Source: Vreelandella piezotolerans (GTDB taxonomy: Bacteria; Pseudomonadota; Gammaproteobacteria; Pseudomonadales; Halomonadaceae). From it: DNA of 64,000 bases. Shown here one piece after another: positions 10,290-19,740 of this stretch (position 1 is its first letter; each line of letters opens with the position of its first letter). The notes beneath the pieces are model-generated. The model was given only the letters and a program-made list of their open reading frames with translations, did no database searches and was not told the origin of the DNA. Location of the stretch: positions 620,001 through 684,000 of the forward strand of contig NZ_CP048602.1 in assembly GCF_012427705.1 (NCBI RefSeq), in the 5' to 3' direction. Made by a program: the position numbers and the translations under genes.

Positions 10290-10721
10290 TTATCCCAATT
10301 TATGCGGCACGACCTCATGCCCCAGCGCCTTGTAGCGTTGCCAGCAGGCACGCTTGGCGACCAGTACCTGCTGGTGCTGGTTGATGATTTCCGCGACGCG
10401 GGCGTAACGCTCGACCCCATCGGGAATGTCAGGGTGAAGATTCAGCAGGGCGGTGTCTGCCTGCGGGCTGGGCAGGGTTTGCCAGCCAAGGGTAATGGGC
10501 ACGCTGTCAGCCAAGTCGCTGTCTTCCAGCGCATGGGGAAGGTAGGCGTCCTCGCGGAACTGCCACAGAGCGTCGTCGGCCTGCTCGGCCAGCGCTTTGT
10601 CTTCGCAGTGCAGGTGCAGCCGATAGCCCTTGCGGTGGATGGTCTCGGCGAGCTTACAGGCGAACTGCAGGCGGGCTTCTAGGGTGGTGTCGGGCAGAAT
10701 ATAAAAATCGATGCGTGCCAT
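10290..10721 (-). CDS. holC: DNA polymerase III chi subunit
   Basis: A 143-residue protein matching HolC, the clamp-loader accessory subunit that contacts SSB and the psi subunit. It opens with MARIDFYILP, carries the conserved HRKGYRLHLHCED stretch and the family's W-Q-F region, and ends with a basic RACWQRYKALGHEV segment. In many gammaproteobacteria the order is pepA-holC-valS. Here ilvE sits between pepA and holC, and a 7-kb insert separates holC from valS. Confidence 0.93.
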   Translation of the reverse strand: MARIDFYILPDTTLEARLQFACKLAETIHRKGYRLHLHCEDKALAEQADDALWQFREDAYLPHALEDSDLADSVPITLGWQTLPSPQADTALLNLHPDIPDGVERYARVAEIINQHQQVLVAKRACWQRYKALGHEVVPHKLG

Positions 10722-10751
10722 GGTGGCTCCAGCGGTGTCAACGCGCCTGGC

Positions 10752-10786
10752 AACCTAGCCGCCACGGTGCGAGTGGCGGCTAGGTT
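10752..10786 (-). terminator. Long perfect hairpin between ilvE and holC
   Basis: A 14-bp perfect stem (AACCTAGCCGCCAC / GTGGCGGCTAGGTT) with a 7-nt loop lies 15 bp after the ilvE stop and about 30 bp before the holC start. It has no strong U tract on the minus strand. It may terminate ilvE transcription or act as an RNA processing or stabilising element. Confidence 0.6.
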
Positions 10787-10801
10787 TGTAACGCTAGGGG
10801 A

Positions 10802-11923
10802 TTATACCAAGCGGGTCAGCCAGCCGTACTTGTCATCACTGCGGCCGTATTGAAGGTCGAGCAACGTCTTGCGGATGCGTTTGGCCACTTCACTGTTGCC
10901 ATTGCCCTGCAAACGAATGCGCTCGTTCTCCGTGACCAGCTCACCCACCGGCGTGATGACCGCTGCCGTGCCACAGGCGAAGACTTCGGTAATCTCTCCA
11001 GAGGCGGCACCTTCGCGCCACTCGTCGATGCTGATGGCGCGCTCTTCCGGTGTCAGTCCCGCGTCTTTGGCCAGGGTCAGGACGGAATTACGCGTCACGC
11101 CTTCCAGAATGGTATCGGTCAGGCGCGGTGTGACGATGCGGCCGTCTTTGTAAACGAAGAACAGGTTCATGCCGCCCAGCTCTTCGATCCACTTGTTTTC
11201 TGCAGCGTCGAGGAAGGCAACCTGGCTGCAGCCGTTGGCGGCGGCCTCTTTTTGGGCGGCCAGCGAGGCGGCGTAGTTGCCCCCGCACTTGGCAAAGCCA
11301 GTGCCGCCGGGGGCCGCACGTTTGTAGTGGGAGGAGAGCCAGATGGAGACCGGCTCGATGCCGCCTTTGAAATAGGCGGCCGCCGGGGAGGCGATCACGT
11401 AGTAGTCGACTTCATGAGCTGGGCGTACGCCAAGGAAAGCCTCGGAGGCGATCATGAACGGGCGTAGGTAGAGGCTGCACTCGTCGGCGTCGCTGGCGGG
11501 CGTGGGCACCCAGGCGTGGTCTTGCGCCAGCAGCGCTTTCAGTGAGCCGATGAAATCGTCATCCGACAGCTCGGGCAGCGCTAAGCGGCGGGCGCTACGG
11601 CGGAAACGCTCGGCGTTCTTCTCGGGGCGGAAGGTCCAAATCGAGCCGTCGGCATGGCGATATGCTTTGATACCCTCGAAAATTTCCTGGCCGTAGTGCA
11701 GCACGGAAGCGGCGGGGTCGAGGGTCAGTGGGCCGTAGGGGCGCACTTGGTGGCCGTGCCAATCGGCATCGACGGTCCAGCGCACGTGGGCCATATGGTC
11801 GGTGAAATGTTTACCGAAACCTGGATTTTGCAGAACGTTGTCGCGGATCTCATCGGCCATCGGCTGGTTGGTCGGCAGGATCTCAAAGCGTGTTTCTAAC
11901 TGGGCATCTGAAGCTGTGGGCAC
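10802..11923 (-). CDS. ilvE: Branched-chain amino acid aminotransferase
   Basis: PLP-dependent fold type IV enzyme, 373 residues, catalysing the last step of valine, leucine and isoleucine synthesis and the first step of their breakdown. The PLP lysine is K212 in GFAKCGGNYAAS, and the LHYGQEIFEGIKAYR and GTAAVITPVGEL segments are typical of the longer BCAT subfamily. Start is GTG at 11923 with GGAGAG about 9 bp upstream. It sits between pepA and holC. The valS/ilvE proximity is probably chance rather than a valine-specific unit. Confidence 0.95.
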   Translation of the reverse strand: MPTASDAQLETRFEILPTNQPMADEIRDNVLQNPGFGKHFTDHMAHVRWTVDADWHGHQVRPYGPLTLDPAASVLHYGQEIFEGIKAYRHADGSIWTFRPEKNAERFRRSARRLALPELSDDDFIGSLKALLAQDHAWVPTPASDADECSLYLRPFMIASEAFLGVRPAHEVDYYVIASPAAAYFKGGIEPVSIWLSSHYKRAAPGGTGFAKCGGNYAASLAAQKEAAANGCSQVAFLDAAENKWIEELGGMNLFFVYKDGRIVTPRLTDTILEGVTRNSVLTLAKDAGLTPEERAISIDEWREGAASGEITEVFACGTAAVITPVGELVTENERIRLQGNGNSEVAKRIRKTLLDLQYGRSDDKYGWLTRLV

Positions 11924-12077
11924 GGCGTGTTCTCTCCGCTAGAGCCAAGCCCCGAAGGGCATCTATTAAGCGTATCGTTTGGACAGCGTGTGCCAGCCTA
12001 TCCAGGGCACACGCTCATGCGTTCAGGTTTAACGGTTGCGTCAACGAAAGGCAACCATTGTTGGCCGGTTTGTGGGA

Positions 12078-13598
12078 TTAGGCCTCGCCATTTTCGACTT
12101 GGGCGTCGGCTTCACGGTCCAGCAGATACTGGGTGAGCAGGCCCACTGGGCGGCCGGTGGCGCCTTTCTGCTTGCCGGAGTGCCACGCCGTACCTGCGAT
12201 ATCCAGGTGCGCCCAGGGGAAGTGGTCGGCAAAGCGCGATAGGAAACACGCCGCGGTGATGGTGCCGGCCGGTCGGCCACCGATGTTGGCCAAATCGGCG
12301 AAGTTGGAGTCCAACTGCTCCTGGTACTCATCCCACAGTGGCAGATGCCATGCCCGGTCCCAGGCGACTTCACCGGCCTCTAACAAGTCGAGGGCGAGAT
12401 CGTCGTCGTTGGAGAGCAGGCCGGTGGCGTGGTGGCCCAGGGCAATAATGGCCGCACCCGTCAAGGTGGCGATATCCACCACGCTGGCGGGGGTGAATCG
12501 CTCGGCGTAGGTGAGGGCATCGCACAGTACCAAACGGCCTTCGGCATCGGTGTTGAGCACTTCGACCGTCAGGCCCTTGAGGGTCTTGATGATATCGCCC
12601 GGCTTGGTAGCGGCGCCGTCGGGCATGTTTTCGGCAGCGGCGACGATGAACACGGCGTTGAGCTTGGGCTTGATCGCCAATATGGCGTTGACCGTGCCAA
12701 ACACGCTGGCCGCGCCGCCCATATCGAATTTCATCTCATCCATGCCCTCGCCGGGCTTCAGCGAAATACCGCCGGTATCGAACGTGATGCCTTTACCGAT
12801 CAATACATGGGGCGCTTCATCGGGGTCGTCGGCGCCCTGGTACTTCATCACGATGAGGCGCGACGGCTCGGCGCTGCCGCGGCCAACGGATAGCAGCGAG
12901 TGGGCGCCAAGGGCTTCAAGTGCCTCTTCGTCTAGGATGTCGACGGCCAGCGCGCCTTGGGAATCGCGTCCCAGCGCTTGGGCCTGCTCGGCGAGGTAGC
13001 GCGGCGTACATACATTGCCCGGCAGATTGCCCAGCGTACGGGTGACGTTGATGCCTTGGCCAATGGCAATGCCGAGTGCGGCCCCCTGTTTGGCGAGCGG
13101 CGCATCATTGGCATCGCTGACGATCAGCGTCAGTTTGGCCAGGCTCGGCGCTTTGGCTGGCGACGACTTGAACTGATCGAAGCGGTAAATAGCACGCTCG
13201 GCGGCCTCGAGGGTCTTGCGCGCTTTCCAAACGGCGTCTCGATCATCGATCAGTACGTCGGTAAAGGTGACGCTGGCTTCGTCGACGGGCAGTTTGATCA
13301 GCGCTGCCATGGCGGTGTCGAGGGCTTTAATAAAAGCGGCTTCCTGGCATTTATCGCGCTCACCCAAACCCACCAGCAGAATACGCTCCGCCCCTAGCCC
13401 CGGTGCAAACGGCACGAGCTGCACGTTACCCAGTGCGGCGTCGAAGTCGCCGCGCTCCAACAGTTGGCCGATCAAGCGCTCGCTGGCGTCGTCTAATTTG
13501 GCCACGGCAGGCAGTAAGTCGCTACCTTTATAGACAGGGAGAACGAGGCAAGCCGTTTCGGCTTTGGCGGGGTTTGCGGTCTGAACGGAAAATTCCAT
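12078..13598 (-). CDS. pepA: Leucyl aminopeptidase (M17)
   Basis: Cytoplasmic dinuclear-metal aminopeptidase of 506 residues. The metal ligands are visible as K269 and D274 (GKGITFDTGG), D292 (MKFDMGG), and D351 and E353 in the NTDAEGRL signature, with the catalytic arginine at 355. In E. coli and Pseudomonas the protein also binds DNA (XerC/D recombination, carAB or alginate control); that is family knowledge, not shown here. It is divergent from lptF with about 130 bp between, the arrangement conserved across gammaproteobacteria. Confidence 0.97.
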   Translation of the reverse strand: MEFSVQTANPAKAETACLVLPVYKGSDLLPAVAKLDDASERLIGQLLERGDFDAALGNVQLVPFAPGLGAERILLVGLGERDKCQEAAFIKALDTAMAALIKLPVDEASVTFTDVLIDDRDAVWKARKTLEAAERAIYRFDQFKSSPAKAPSLAKLTLIVSDANDAPLAKQGAALGIAIGQGINVTRTLGNLPGNVCTPRYLAEQAQALGRDSQGALAVDILDEEALEALGAHSLLSVGRGSAEPSRLIVMKYQGADDPDEAPHVLIGKGITFDTGGISLKPGEGMDEMKFDMGGAASVFGTVNAILAIKPKLNAVFIVAAAENMPDGAATKPGDIIKTLKGLTVEVLNTDAEGRLVLCDALTYAERFTPASVVDIATLTGAAIIALGHHATGLLSNDDDLALDLLEAGEVAWDRAWHLPLWDEYQEQLDSNFADLANIGGRPAGTITAACFLSRFADHFPWAHLDIAGTAWHSGKQKGATGRPVGLLTQYLLDREADAQVENGEA

Positions 13599-13732
13599 GA
13601 CGTCTCCAACAAGACAAGCAACGAGTGATTCGGGATAATGCCCCGTTATTTAGTGTTTGCTACCAGTTAGATTAGTGTACCCAAGCCATGGGCGCATTGC
13701 ATGGCCACCTGCACCACTAGTCGGAGAGCGCG

Positions 13733-14812
13733 TTGATTCTATTCCGGTACTTAACTCGTGAAGTGTTACTGACCATGTCTGCCGTGGCGGGCATCCTGCT
13801 GCTGGTGATTATGGGCAGCCGCTTTATCCGCTATTTTTCGGATGCTGCCGAGGGGGATTTCCCGGTCACGATACTCGGCAGCCTGATGCTGTTTCACTTG
13901 CCCGGCTTCATGGAGCTGATCCTGCCGCTGTCGTTTTTTCTCGGCATTCTGTTGGCCTATGGGCAGCTCTATATGAACAGCGAAATTACCGTGATGGTGG
14001 CGTGTGGCATGAGTCCGACGCGGCTGTTTCGCGTGACGCTACTACCCGCTACGGTAGTGGCCGTGCTGGTCGGTCTTTGCAGCCTATGGTTGACGCCTGC
14101 GGGGGCACTGCAAACCGAGGCGACCCTGGAAGAGCAGCGCAGCCGTTTGGACGTATCGGTGCTCGCGCCAGGGCGCTTCCAGGATTTTGGCGGAGGGCGC
14201 ACGGCTTACATTACCGATTTCAGCAGCGACGGAACTCAAATGCAGGAAGTGCTGGTGCACGAGCAGCCCATGGCGGGGGCAGAAAAAACGCATAGCTACA
14301 TCACGCGCGCGGGATCGGGCTACCAGGAAACGAACGTCGATACCGGCAGCCGTTTTCTCATTTTGGAAGACGGCGAACGCTACGGCGTAACGCCCGGACG
14401 CCAGGATGCCGAGCGTTTGACCTTCGAGCGCTACACGCTGCGTTTGGGACTTAGCCGAGATCGCCAGGAGCTGGATTCGTTGGAGTACGCCACGACCGCC
14501 GAGCTGTGGCAAGATCCCGATCCACGCGCTCAGGCACAATTTCAGTGGCGGGCAGGGTTGCCGCTCATGGTCTTCATCTTAGCGCTGTTGGCCCAGCCGC
14601 TGTCACGGGTAAACCCACGGCAAGGGCGCTTCGCAAAACTGTTGCCCGCTGTGTTTCTATACGTTGCCTATTTGAGTTTACTGCTTGCCGCTGTCGATGC
14701 GATTGGGAGTGGTTCTCTGGCCGTGGCGCTGGGTGTTTGGCCGGTGCATGCGCTGTTCTTGGGGCTCGGTGTGCTGCTGCTGTGGCACTCGCAACGAAAG
14801 GGAATGCGCTAA
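13733..14812 (+). CDS. lptF: LPS export ABC transporter permease LptF
   Basis: Inner-membrane component of the LptB2FGC machine that extracts lipopolysaccharide for transport to the outer membrane. It has 359 residues: N-terminal helices with the conserved FRYLTREV start, a periplasmic beta-jellyroll domain (about residues 130-250) and three C-terminal helices. The start is a TTG at 13733 preceded by GGAGAG at good spacing; no ATG fits as well. It ends in TAATG overlapping the lptG start by one base, so the two are coupled. Confidence 0.95.
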   Translation: MILFRYLTREVLLTMSAVAGILLLVIMGSRFIRYFSDAAEGDFPVTILGSLMLFHLPGFMELILPLSFFLGILLAYGQLYMNSEITVMVACGMSPTRLFRVTLLPATVVAVLVGLCSLWLTPAGALQTEATLEEQRSRLDVSVLAPGRFQDFGGGRTAYITDFSSDGTQMQEVLVHEQPMAGAEKTHSYITRAGSGYQETNVDTGSRFLILEDGERYGVTPGRQDAERLTFERYTLRLGLSRDRQELDSLEYATTAELWQDPDPRAQAQFQWRAGLPLMVFILALLAQPLSRVNPRQGRFAKLLPAVFLYVAYLSLLLAAVDAIGSGSLAVALGVWPVHALFLGLGVLLLWHSQRKGMR

Positions 14813-15882
14813 TGCTGATCGCCATGGATCGAATGGATCGCTATATCGCCCGCAACGTCCTGGCTGCCATCGTGGTGGTGCAGTTCGTGCTGCTGGGGCT
14901 TGATATCACCATTGCCTATATCGGTGACTTAGGGGACACCCAGGGCGACTACAGCGCGCTGGACGTGTTGCTCTACTTGGGGATGCGACTCCCATGGCGC
15001 TTTTACCAGTACGCGCCGGTCGCCGTGCTGATTGGCGCACTCATTGGCTTGGGCAGCATGGCCTCCAGCAACGAACTGACGGTCATGCGCGCTGCTGGCC
15101 GCTCGCTGGCGCGCATCGTTTGGGGCGTGATGAAGCCCGTGCTGCTAGTGGTCATCGTGGTGCTGCTAGTAGCGGAGTTCGTTAGCCCCAAAACCGAGCA
15201 GTATGCCGAAGCGTGGCGATTGGAGCAGCGCCAAGGCGAGGGCGCCATGCTGACTACCCGCAGTGGCTGGCAGTTCGAAGGCGATAGCGTCTACCGCTTT
15301 GGGGCCATTCGAGCGGATAACGTGGTGCTGGACTTAACCCGCTACCGCTTCGACGAGCGCCGTCTCATCGAAGCGACCCATGCCAATCGTGCCCACTGGG
15401 AGGAGGGGGCATGGCAATTGGAAGGCGTGACCATGACACGTATTTTCGATAACCGCACGGAGTCGGCGTATCAACCGAGTGCGGCATGGGAAACGGCGCT
15501 CACCCCGACCCAGTTGGAGCGGCTGCTACGTGACATCGAAAGCCAGGCGCCCAGCGAGCTATGGGCCTACGCCAATTTCCTCCAAAGCCAGAACCTTCAG
15601 GCAGACCAGCCGCTGCTCTATTTCTGGCAAAAGGTATTGATGCCGCTCACCATGGGGTCGCTCGTGCTGATTGCCGCCTCGTTCGTGTTTGGGCCACTGC
15701 GCTCGGTGGCAGCGGGTACGCGGGTTTTTTATGGCGTAGTGACCGGTCTGGTGTTCAAGTACGTGCAGGATTTGCTCGCCCCGGCGTCGACCATCTTTGG
15801 CTTTTCCCCTGTCTGGGCGGTGCTGGTGCCGACTCTTGCCTGTGCCGCGGTGGGCATCTATTTCTTGCGCCGAAATGGCTAA
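14812..15882 (+). CDS. lptG: LPS export ABC transporter permease LptG
   Basis: Partner permease of LptF, 356 residues from the ATG at 14812, which overlaps the lptF stop by one base and has AAAGGGA upstream. N-terminal helices include the MDRYIARNVL start typical of LptG, followed by a helix pair with GSMASSNELTVMRAAG, the coupling-helix region that contacts LptB, then a periplasmic domain and C-terminal helices. The open frame extends further upstream into lptF, but that part is a shadow of lptF. Confidence 0.95.
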   Translation: MLIAMDRMDRYIARNVLAAIVVVQFVLLGLDITIAYIGDLGDTQGDYSALDVLLYLGMRLPWRFYQYAPVAVLIGALIGLGSMASSNELTVMRAAGRSLARIVWGVMKPVLLVVIVVLLVAEFVSPKTEQYAEAWRLEQRQGEGAMLTTRSGWQFEGDSVYRFGAIRADNVVLDLTRYRFDERRLIEATHANRAHWEEGAWQLEGVTMTRIFDNRTESAYQPSAAWETALTPTQLERLLRDIESQAPSELWAYANFLQSQNLQADQPLLYFWQKVLMPLTMGSLVLIAASFVFGPLRSVAAGTRVFYGVVTGLVFKYVQDLLAPASTIFGFSPVWAVLVPTLACAAVGIYFLRRNG

Positions 15883-15916
15883 AGGCCGCGCAGACGCACA
15901 TCAGGAGAATAGAGCA

Positions 15917-16390
15917 GTGACGACGCGACGTTTTACCCAGTTGGATGACGTTTGGCCCGCCGGCATAGGTCGCCGATTGGGCGCCATGCTGTACGACGGT
16001 TTTTTGGTGACGGCCATCTGGATCGCCGTCACCGTGGCTCACTTGGCCTTTTTCCGCTTCGTGCTGGGTCAAACGGCAGAAGAGATCGGTACCACGGCCT
16101 TCGACATCTGGAGCCTGCGGCTCATGCTGCTGTTTTTCGTGACGCTGTTCTTCGTCTACTCCTGGCGTCGAGGAGGGATGACGCTAGGTATGCAGGCGTG
16201 GCGGCTGCGGGTGCAAACGCTGGATGGCCATGCGATCACGTTAAAGCAGAGCCTGATACGCTGCGCGACGGCCTGGCTGTCCTTGGCGGCCTTCGGTATC
16301 GGCTATTGGTGGGTGCTGTTCGATGGGCAGCGTAGAAGCTGGCCAGACATTGCATCCAAGACCGAAACCGTGGTGCTTCCGAAAAAATAA
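15917..16390 (+). CDS. RDD family membrane protein
   Basis: Small integral membrane protein of 157 residues from a GTG at 15917 with AGGAG 6 bp upstream; an ATG at 15875, overlapping lptG, is an alternative with a poor ribosome site. The N-terminal PAGIGRRLGAMLYDG gives the R and D of the RDD motif, followed by three or four hydrophobic segments and a GMTLGMQAWRLRV motif. RDD proteins are mostly of unknown role; some act in ion transport or homeostasis. A position after lptFG is seen in related genomes as I recall, but a role in LPS export is not established. Confidence 0.85.
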   Translation: MTTRRFTQLDDVWPAGIGRRLGAMLYDGFLVTAIWIAVTVAHLAFFRFVLGQTAEEIGTTAFDIWSLRLMLLFFVTLFFVYSWRRGGMTLGMQAWRLRVQTLDGHAITLKQSLIRCATAWLSLAAFGIGYWWVLFDGQRRSWPDIASKTETVVLPKK

Positions 16391-16502
16391 TTTTGGGCGT
16401 TTTTATTGAAAATAGCTCACCCGTCAACGGGTTATCGTATGTCTCAATGGGCTTAAGGCGAATCGATACTAAAGAACAACGTTTTCTACTTGAAAAGATG
16501 TA

Positions 16503-16517
16503 TGCGAATCATTTACA
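16503..16517 (+). promoter_or_regulatory. Candidate Fur box upstream of bfd
   Basis: TGCGAATCATTTACA matches 10 of 14 informative positions of the 7-1-7 Fur consensus TGATAATNATTATCA and lies 30 bp before the bfd start codon, in AT-rich DNA. Iron repression of bfd is known in other gammaproteobacteria, which supports the reading. Confidence 0.5.
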
Positions 16518-16547
16518 TTCATCTCATGATTTTTATGAGGTGTCGCC

Positions 16548-16754
16548 ATGTACGTGTGTGTGTGCAAGGGAGTAACCGATCATCAGATTCGCCAGCAGAT
16601 TAGCGATGGAGCGCGCAGCTGGCGAGAAGTGCGCGAAGCCACTGGCTGCGGCACCCAGTGTGGTAAATGCGCCTGCTTCGCCAAATCCCTCACCCGCGAG
16701 GCCGTTCAGGCCGTACGCGCCGAGTCTGATATGAGTCTCGCTTACGCCGTATGA
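16548..16754 (+). CDS. bfd: Bacterioferritin-associated ferredoxin
   Basis: A 68-residue [2Fe-2S] protein that delivers electrons to bacterioferritin for iron release. The four cluster ligands are in place: C4 and C6 (YVCVCKGV) and C38 and C41 (CGTQCGKCAC). GAGGTG lies 7 bp before the ATG. It is followed 183 bp later by bfr on the same strand, and a candidate Fur box lies just upstream, fitting induction under iron limitation. Confidence 0.96.
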   Translation: MYVCVCKGVTDHQIRQQISDGARSWREVREATGCGTQCGKCACFAKSLTREAVQAVRAESDMSLAYAV

Positions 16755-16937
16755 CGCGAATCACTCTTGTTAGACTTATCGTTAGCAAATAACTGATTTG
16801 CTTGAATTTTTGTCGTCACGACTGATACTCTCGACAGCATTGGGAGTTAGCCTTTTTATGGCCTATACTCCTTGATTAATGTAAGAGTACGCTGCAAAAC
16901 AGTACGTTATTGATCAATACGCTAAAAAGGTGACGGC

Positions 16938-17423
16938 ATGAAAGGCGATCCGAAAGTAATTCAGCATCTCAATATCGCGCTTGGCAACGAGCTCGTGGCG
17001 ATCAACCAGTACTTTTTGCACGCCAAAATGTACAAAGACTGGGGCCTCAAAGTACTTGCTAAATGGGAGTATGATGAATCCATCGAAGAGATGCAGCACG
17101 CCGATAAGCTGATCGAGCGCATTCTGTTTTTGGAAGGTATCCCGAACCTTCAAGATCTCGGCAAGCTGCATATCGGTGAAAACGTCAAAGAGATGCTCGA
17201 GTGCGATTTGAAGATCGAGCACGACGGCCGCAACGACTACATTGAGGCCATCACCTACTGTGAGAGCGTCAAGGACTACGTGACCCGCGATTTGCTTCGC
17301 GATCTGCTGGCCGACGAAGAGGGTCACATCGATCACATCGAAACCCAGCTGCAACTCATCGATCAGGTCGGTATCCAAAACTACCTGCAAAAACATATGG
17401 CACTGGCCACTGACGAAGAGTAA
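16938..17423 (+). CDS. bfr: Bacterioferritin
   Basis: Iron storage protein of 161 residues that forms a 24-mer with haem between subunit pairs. All ferroxidase ligands are conserved: E18, E51, H54, E94, E127 and H130, and M52 is the expected haem axial ligand. The sequence is thus of the catalytically competent, haem-binding kind. AAAGGTG precedes the ATG. The gap to bfd (183 bp) is long enough to hold a separate promoter. A strong terminator follows at 17475. Confidence 0.97.
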   Translation: MKGDPKVIQHLNIALGNELVAINQYFLHAKMYKDWGLKVLAKWEYDESIEEMQHADKLIERILFLEGIPNLQDLGKLHIGENVKEMLECDLKIEHDGRNDYIEAITYCESVKDYVTRDLLRDLLADEEGHIDHIETQLQLIDQVGIQNYLQKHMALATDEE

Positions 17424-17474
17424 GACGTCGTCCGCTTGGCAGTAGGCGATTAAGCGCCGAGCGCTAGCTAATAC

Positions 17475-17506
17475 AAAACGGGCAGCCCCTTGGGGCTGCC
17501 CGTTTT
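17475..17506. terminator. Bidirectional Rho-independent terminator between bfr and cstA-like gene
   Basis: A 14-bp perfect stem (AAAACGGGCAGCCC / GGGCTGCCCGTTTT) with a 4-nt loop, A-rich on one side and T-rich on the other. It lies between two convergent genes and can serve both. Confidence 0.9.
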
Positions 17507-17536
17507 GCGTTTCAATGCAAAGTGTTGACCTGATAT

Positions 17537-19006
17537 TTATCGACTGCTCGTGGCCAGCGTAGCGTCTTGATCCAGCGCACCAGGCACCGGCTCATCCACG
17601 CTAAACGTGGCGCGGCTCAGGCGGCGTACCCGTTTCATAAACAGCGCGATACAGACCAGCGTGCCAAGGGCGGCGACGATATAGCTGGTTTGCAGCGGCA
17701 GATTAAAGCCAATCGGTGCATAGGCCAGGTAAGTGAAGGTTGCCATGGTCATGAAGACTGCCGGGATGGACGTGATCAGGTACGGCTTACGCGAGAGCAC
17801 AAGGTACATGGTGCCCGTCCAGAGCGCGATCACGGCGGTGGTTTGGTTGGCCCAGGAGAAGTAGCGCCATAGCAGCGTGAAGTCCATATGTGTCAACGCG
17901 TAGGACGCCACGAACAGCGGCAGCGCAATCACGATGCGCTTGACGATGGGCTTCTGCTCTACCTTCAAATAATCGGCAATGATCATGCGCGCGCTGCGAA
18001 ACGCCGTATCACCCGACGTGATGGGCAGCACGATGACACCCAATACGGCCAGCGTGCCGCCCACGGCGCCTAGCATGGTGGTCGAGACTTCGCTGACCAC
18101 AGCGGCTGGGCCGCCTGCCGCCAACACGTCAGACAACGACTGCTCGCCCTGGAAAAGACTCATGGCGGCCGCCGCCCAAATCATGGCAATCACGCCTTCG
18201 GCAATCATCATGCCGTAAAAAATCTTACGCCCGTTGGTTTCATTTTCAGTGGTGCGCGAAATGATCGGCGTTTGGGTGGCGTGGAAGCCCGACAGCGCGC
18301 CGCAGGAAATGGTCAAGAACAGCAGTGGGAAGATCGGTGCGCTATCCGGGTGCATGTTCTGGAATGACAGCTCAGGGATCGGCGCGCCCGTGACGACCAA
18401 GCCAATGCCGATGCCTGCGGCGCTAAACAGCAAAAGTGCTCCGAAGTAGGGATAAATACGCCCAATGACTTTATCGATGGGCAGTAGCGTTGCGATCAGG
18501 TAGTAAGCAAAAATCGCCAGGATGATCAGTGTCAGCGATAGCGATGTCATGTTGGCCAACAGCGCCGCAGGCGACGTGACGAACACGGTGCCCACCAACA
18601 GCAGTAACAAGATCGCAAAGCCGTTGACCACGTGCTTCATCGTTTTGCCCAGGAACTTACCCGCCAGTTGGGGAAGGTGAGCACCGTGGTTGCGAATGGA
18701 GATCATGCCGGTCAGGTAGTCGTGAACCGCACCTGCGAAAATGCAGCCAATCACGATCCATACAAACGCCACCGGGCCATAGAGCGCCCCCAGGATAGGG
18801 CCGAAAATGGGGCCTACCCCGGCAATGTTCAGCAGCTGAATGAGCGAGTTGCGCGTGGTATTCATCGGTACATAGTCGATGTCGTCGCGCATACTGAACG
18901 CCGGTGTTTGACGCTTACGATCGGCGACAAACACGCGCTCGACGAACTTGCCGTAGGTAAAGTAACCCACGACTAATAGCACTATCGAGAGAATGAACGT
19001 AATCAT
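17537..19006 (-). CDS. CstA family transporter (carbon starvation protein A)
   Basis: Polytopic inner-membrane protein of 489 residues (about 13-15 hydrophobic segments), shorter than E. coli CstA (about 700). It has the CstA signature near the N-terminus (NTTRNSLIQLLNIAGVGPIFGPILGA in part) and GALSGFHATQTPIISR. Family members import pyruvate or peptides during carbon starvation; the substrate here is not evident. The ATG at 19006 is preferred over a GTG three codons earlier. It is a single gene between terminators. Confidence 0.9.
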   Translation of the reverse strand: MITFILSIVLLVVGYFTYGKFVERVFVADRKRQTPAFSMRDDIDYVPMNTTRNSLIQLLNIAGVGPIFGPILGALYGPVAFVWIVIGCIFAGAVHDYLTGMISIRNHGAHLPQLAGKFLGKTMKHVVNGFAILLLLLVGTVFVTSPAALLANMTSLSLTLIILAIFAYYLIATLLPIDKVIGRIYPYFGALLLFSAAGIGIGLVVTGAPIPELSFQNMHPDSAPIFPLLFLTISCGALSGFHATQTPIISRTTENETNGRKIFYGMMIAEGVIAMIWAAAAMSLFQGEQSLSDVLAAGGPAAVVSEVSTTMLGAVGGTLAVLGVIVLPITSGDTAFRSARMIIADYLKVEQKPIVKRIVIALPLFVASYALTHMDFTLLWRYFSWANQTTAVIALWTGTMYLVLSRKPYLITSIPAVFMTMATFTYLAYAPIGFNLPLQTSYIVAALGTLVCIALFMKRVRRLSRATFSVDEPVPGALDQDATLATSSR

Positions 19007-19158
19007 AAAAAGCACTCAACTGGTCAGGGAGGGTGTCAAGCGAACGGCTAGGCAGCAAGCCACGCTTATTTAGCCGGGGTGAATGTACAGAGACGTGTCG
19101 ATAAGTGCTTTACGACTTTAGTGGTCTGCGACGTTAGTCGCTGATACACAAAATAAAA

Positions 19159-19180
19159 TGGGCAGCCACAAGGCTGCCCA
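19159..19180 (-). terminator. Rho-independent terminator of sodC
   Basis: A 9-bp perfect stem (TGGGCAGCC / GGCTGCCCA) with an ACAA loop, followed on the minus strand by TTTTATTTTG. It lies 27 bp past the sodC stop. Confidence 0.9.
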
Positions 19181-19206
19181 GTGCTAAACGTGGCCTTGAT
19201 CGAGCG

Positions 19207-19740
19207 TTAAGAAGAGATCACGCCGCAAGCCATGCGTGCGCCGCCGCCGCCGAGATGAGGCTCATCTGCGTAGGTGTCGCCCCCGGCGTGAATCATCAGG
19301 CTGCGCCCAGGCATGTCTTCCATGCTCAAGCGCGGGGCCAGCACCGGCAGGTTGGCTTCACCGTCGTCATTTACCGTCAGCACGGGCAGGTCGCCCAAGT
19401 GGCCGTCACCGTAGGGGCCTTGGTGGGTGCCCGTCTCTTCAGGATCATAGTGGCCACCGGCCGATAGCGCGGCGGTCATTTCGCCGCTGTCGTTTTCAGC
19501 GGGCTCACAGCTGGCATTTTGGTGAACGTGAAAGCCATGAACGCCCGGTTCCAAATCGGTCAGCGAAGGCGTCAGCAGAACGCCGTGCTCGGTATGCTCG
19601 ATGGCCACCGTGCCGATGGACTCCTCCACTCCGTCGGCGCTGACCTTATGCATCTCGACATCCAACGACTCGTTGGCGTGAGCCGCCGTGGCCAATAGCA
19701 TACTCGCCGCGATACCGGTGAGGGGTAGTAGATAGCGCAT
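19207..19740 (-). CDS. sodC: Periplasmic Cu/Zn superoxide dismutase
   Basis: Dismutates superoxide in the periplasm. It has 177 residues from the ATG at 19740, which has AAGGAG upstream and opens a signal peptide ending at about residue 22 (ATAAHA|NE). Copper and zinc ligands are visible in GFHVHQN, GGHYDP, GDGHLGDLP and MIHAGGD, and the disulfide cysteines are C82-like (NASCEP) and the C-terminal MACGV. It is monocistronic with its own terminator. The longer open frame upstream lacks a good start. Confidence 0.95.
   Translation of the reverse strand: MRYLLPLTGIAASMLLATAAHANESLDVEMHKVSADGVEESIGTVAIEHTEHGVLLTPSLTDLEPGVHGFHVHQNASCEPAENDSGEMTAALSAGGHYDPEETGTHQGPYGDGHLGDLPVLTVNDDGEANLPVLAPRLSMEDMPGRSLMIHAGGDTYADEPHLGGGGARMACGVISS

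Noticed and set aside
16393..16575. Short frame upstream of and overlapping bfd
   Set aside because: It covers the candidate promoter and Fur site, has no ribosome site, and overlaps the certain bfd start in another frame.
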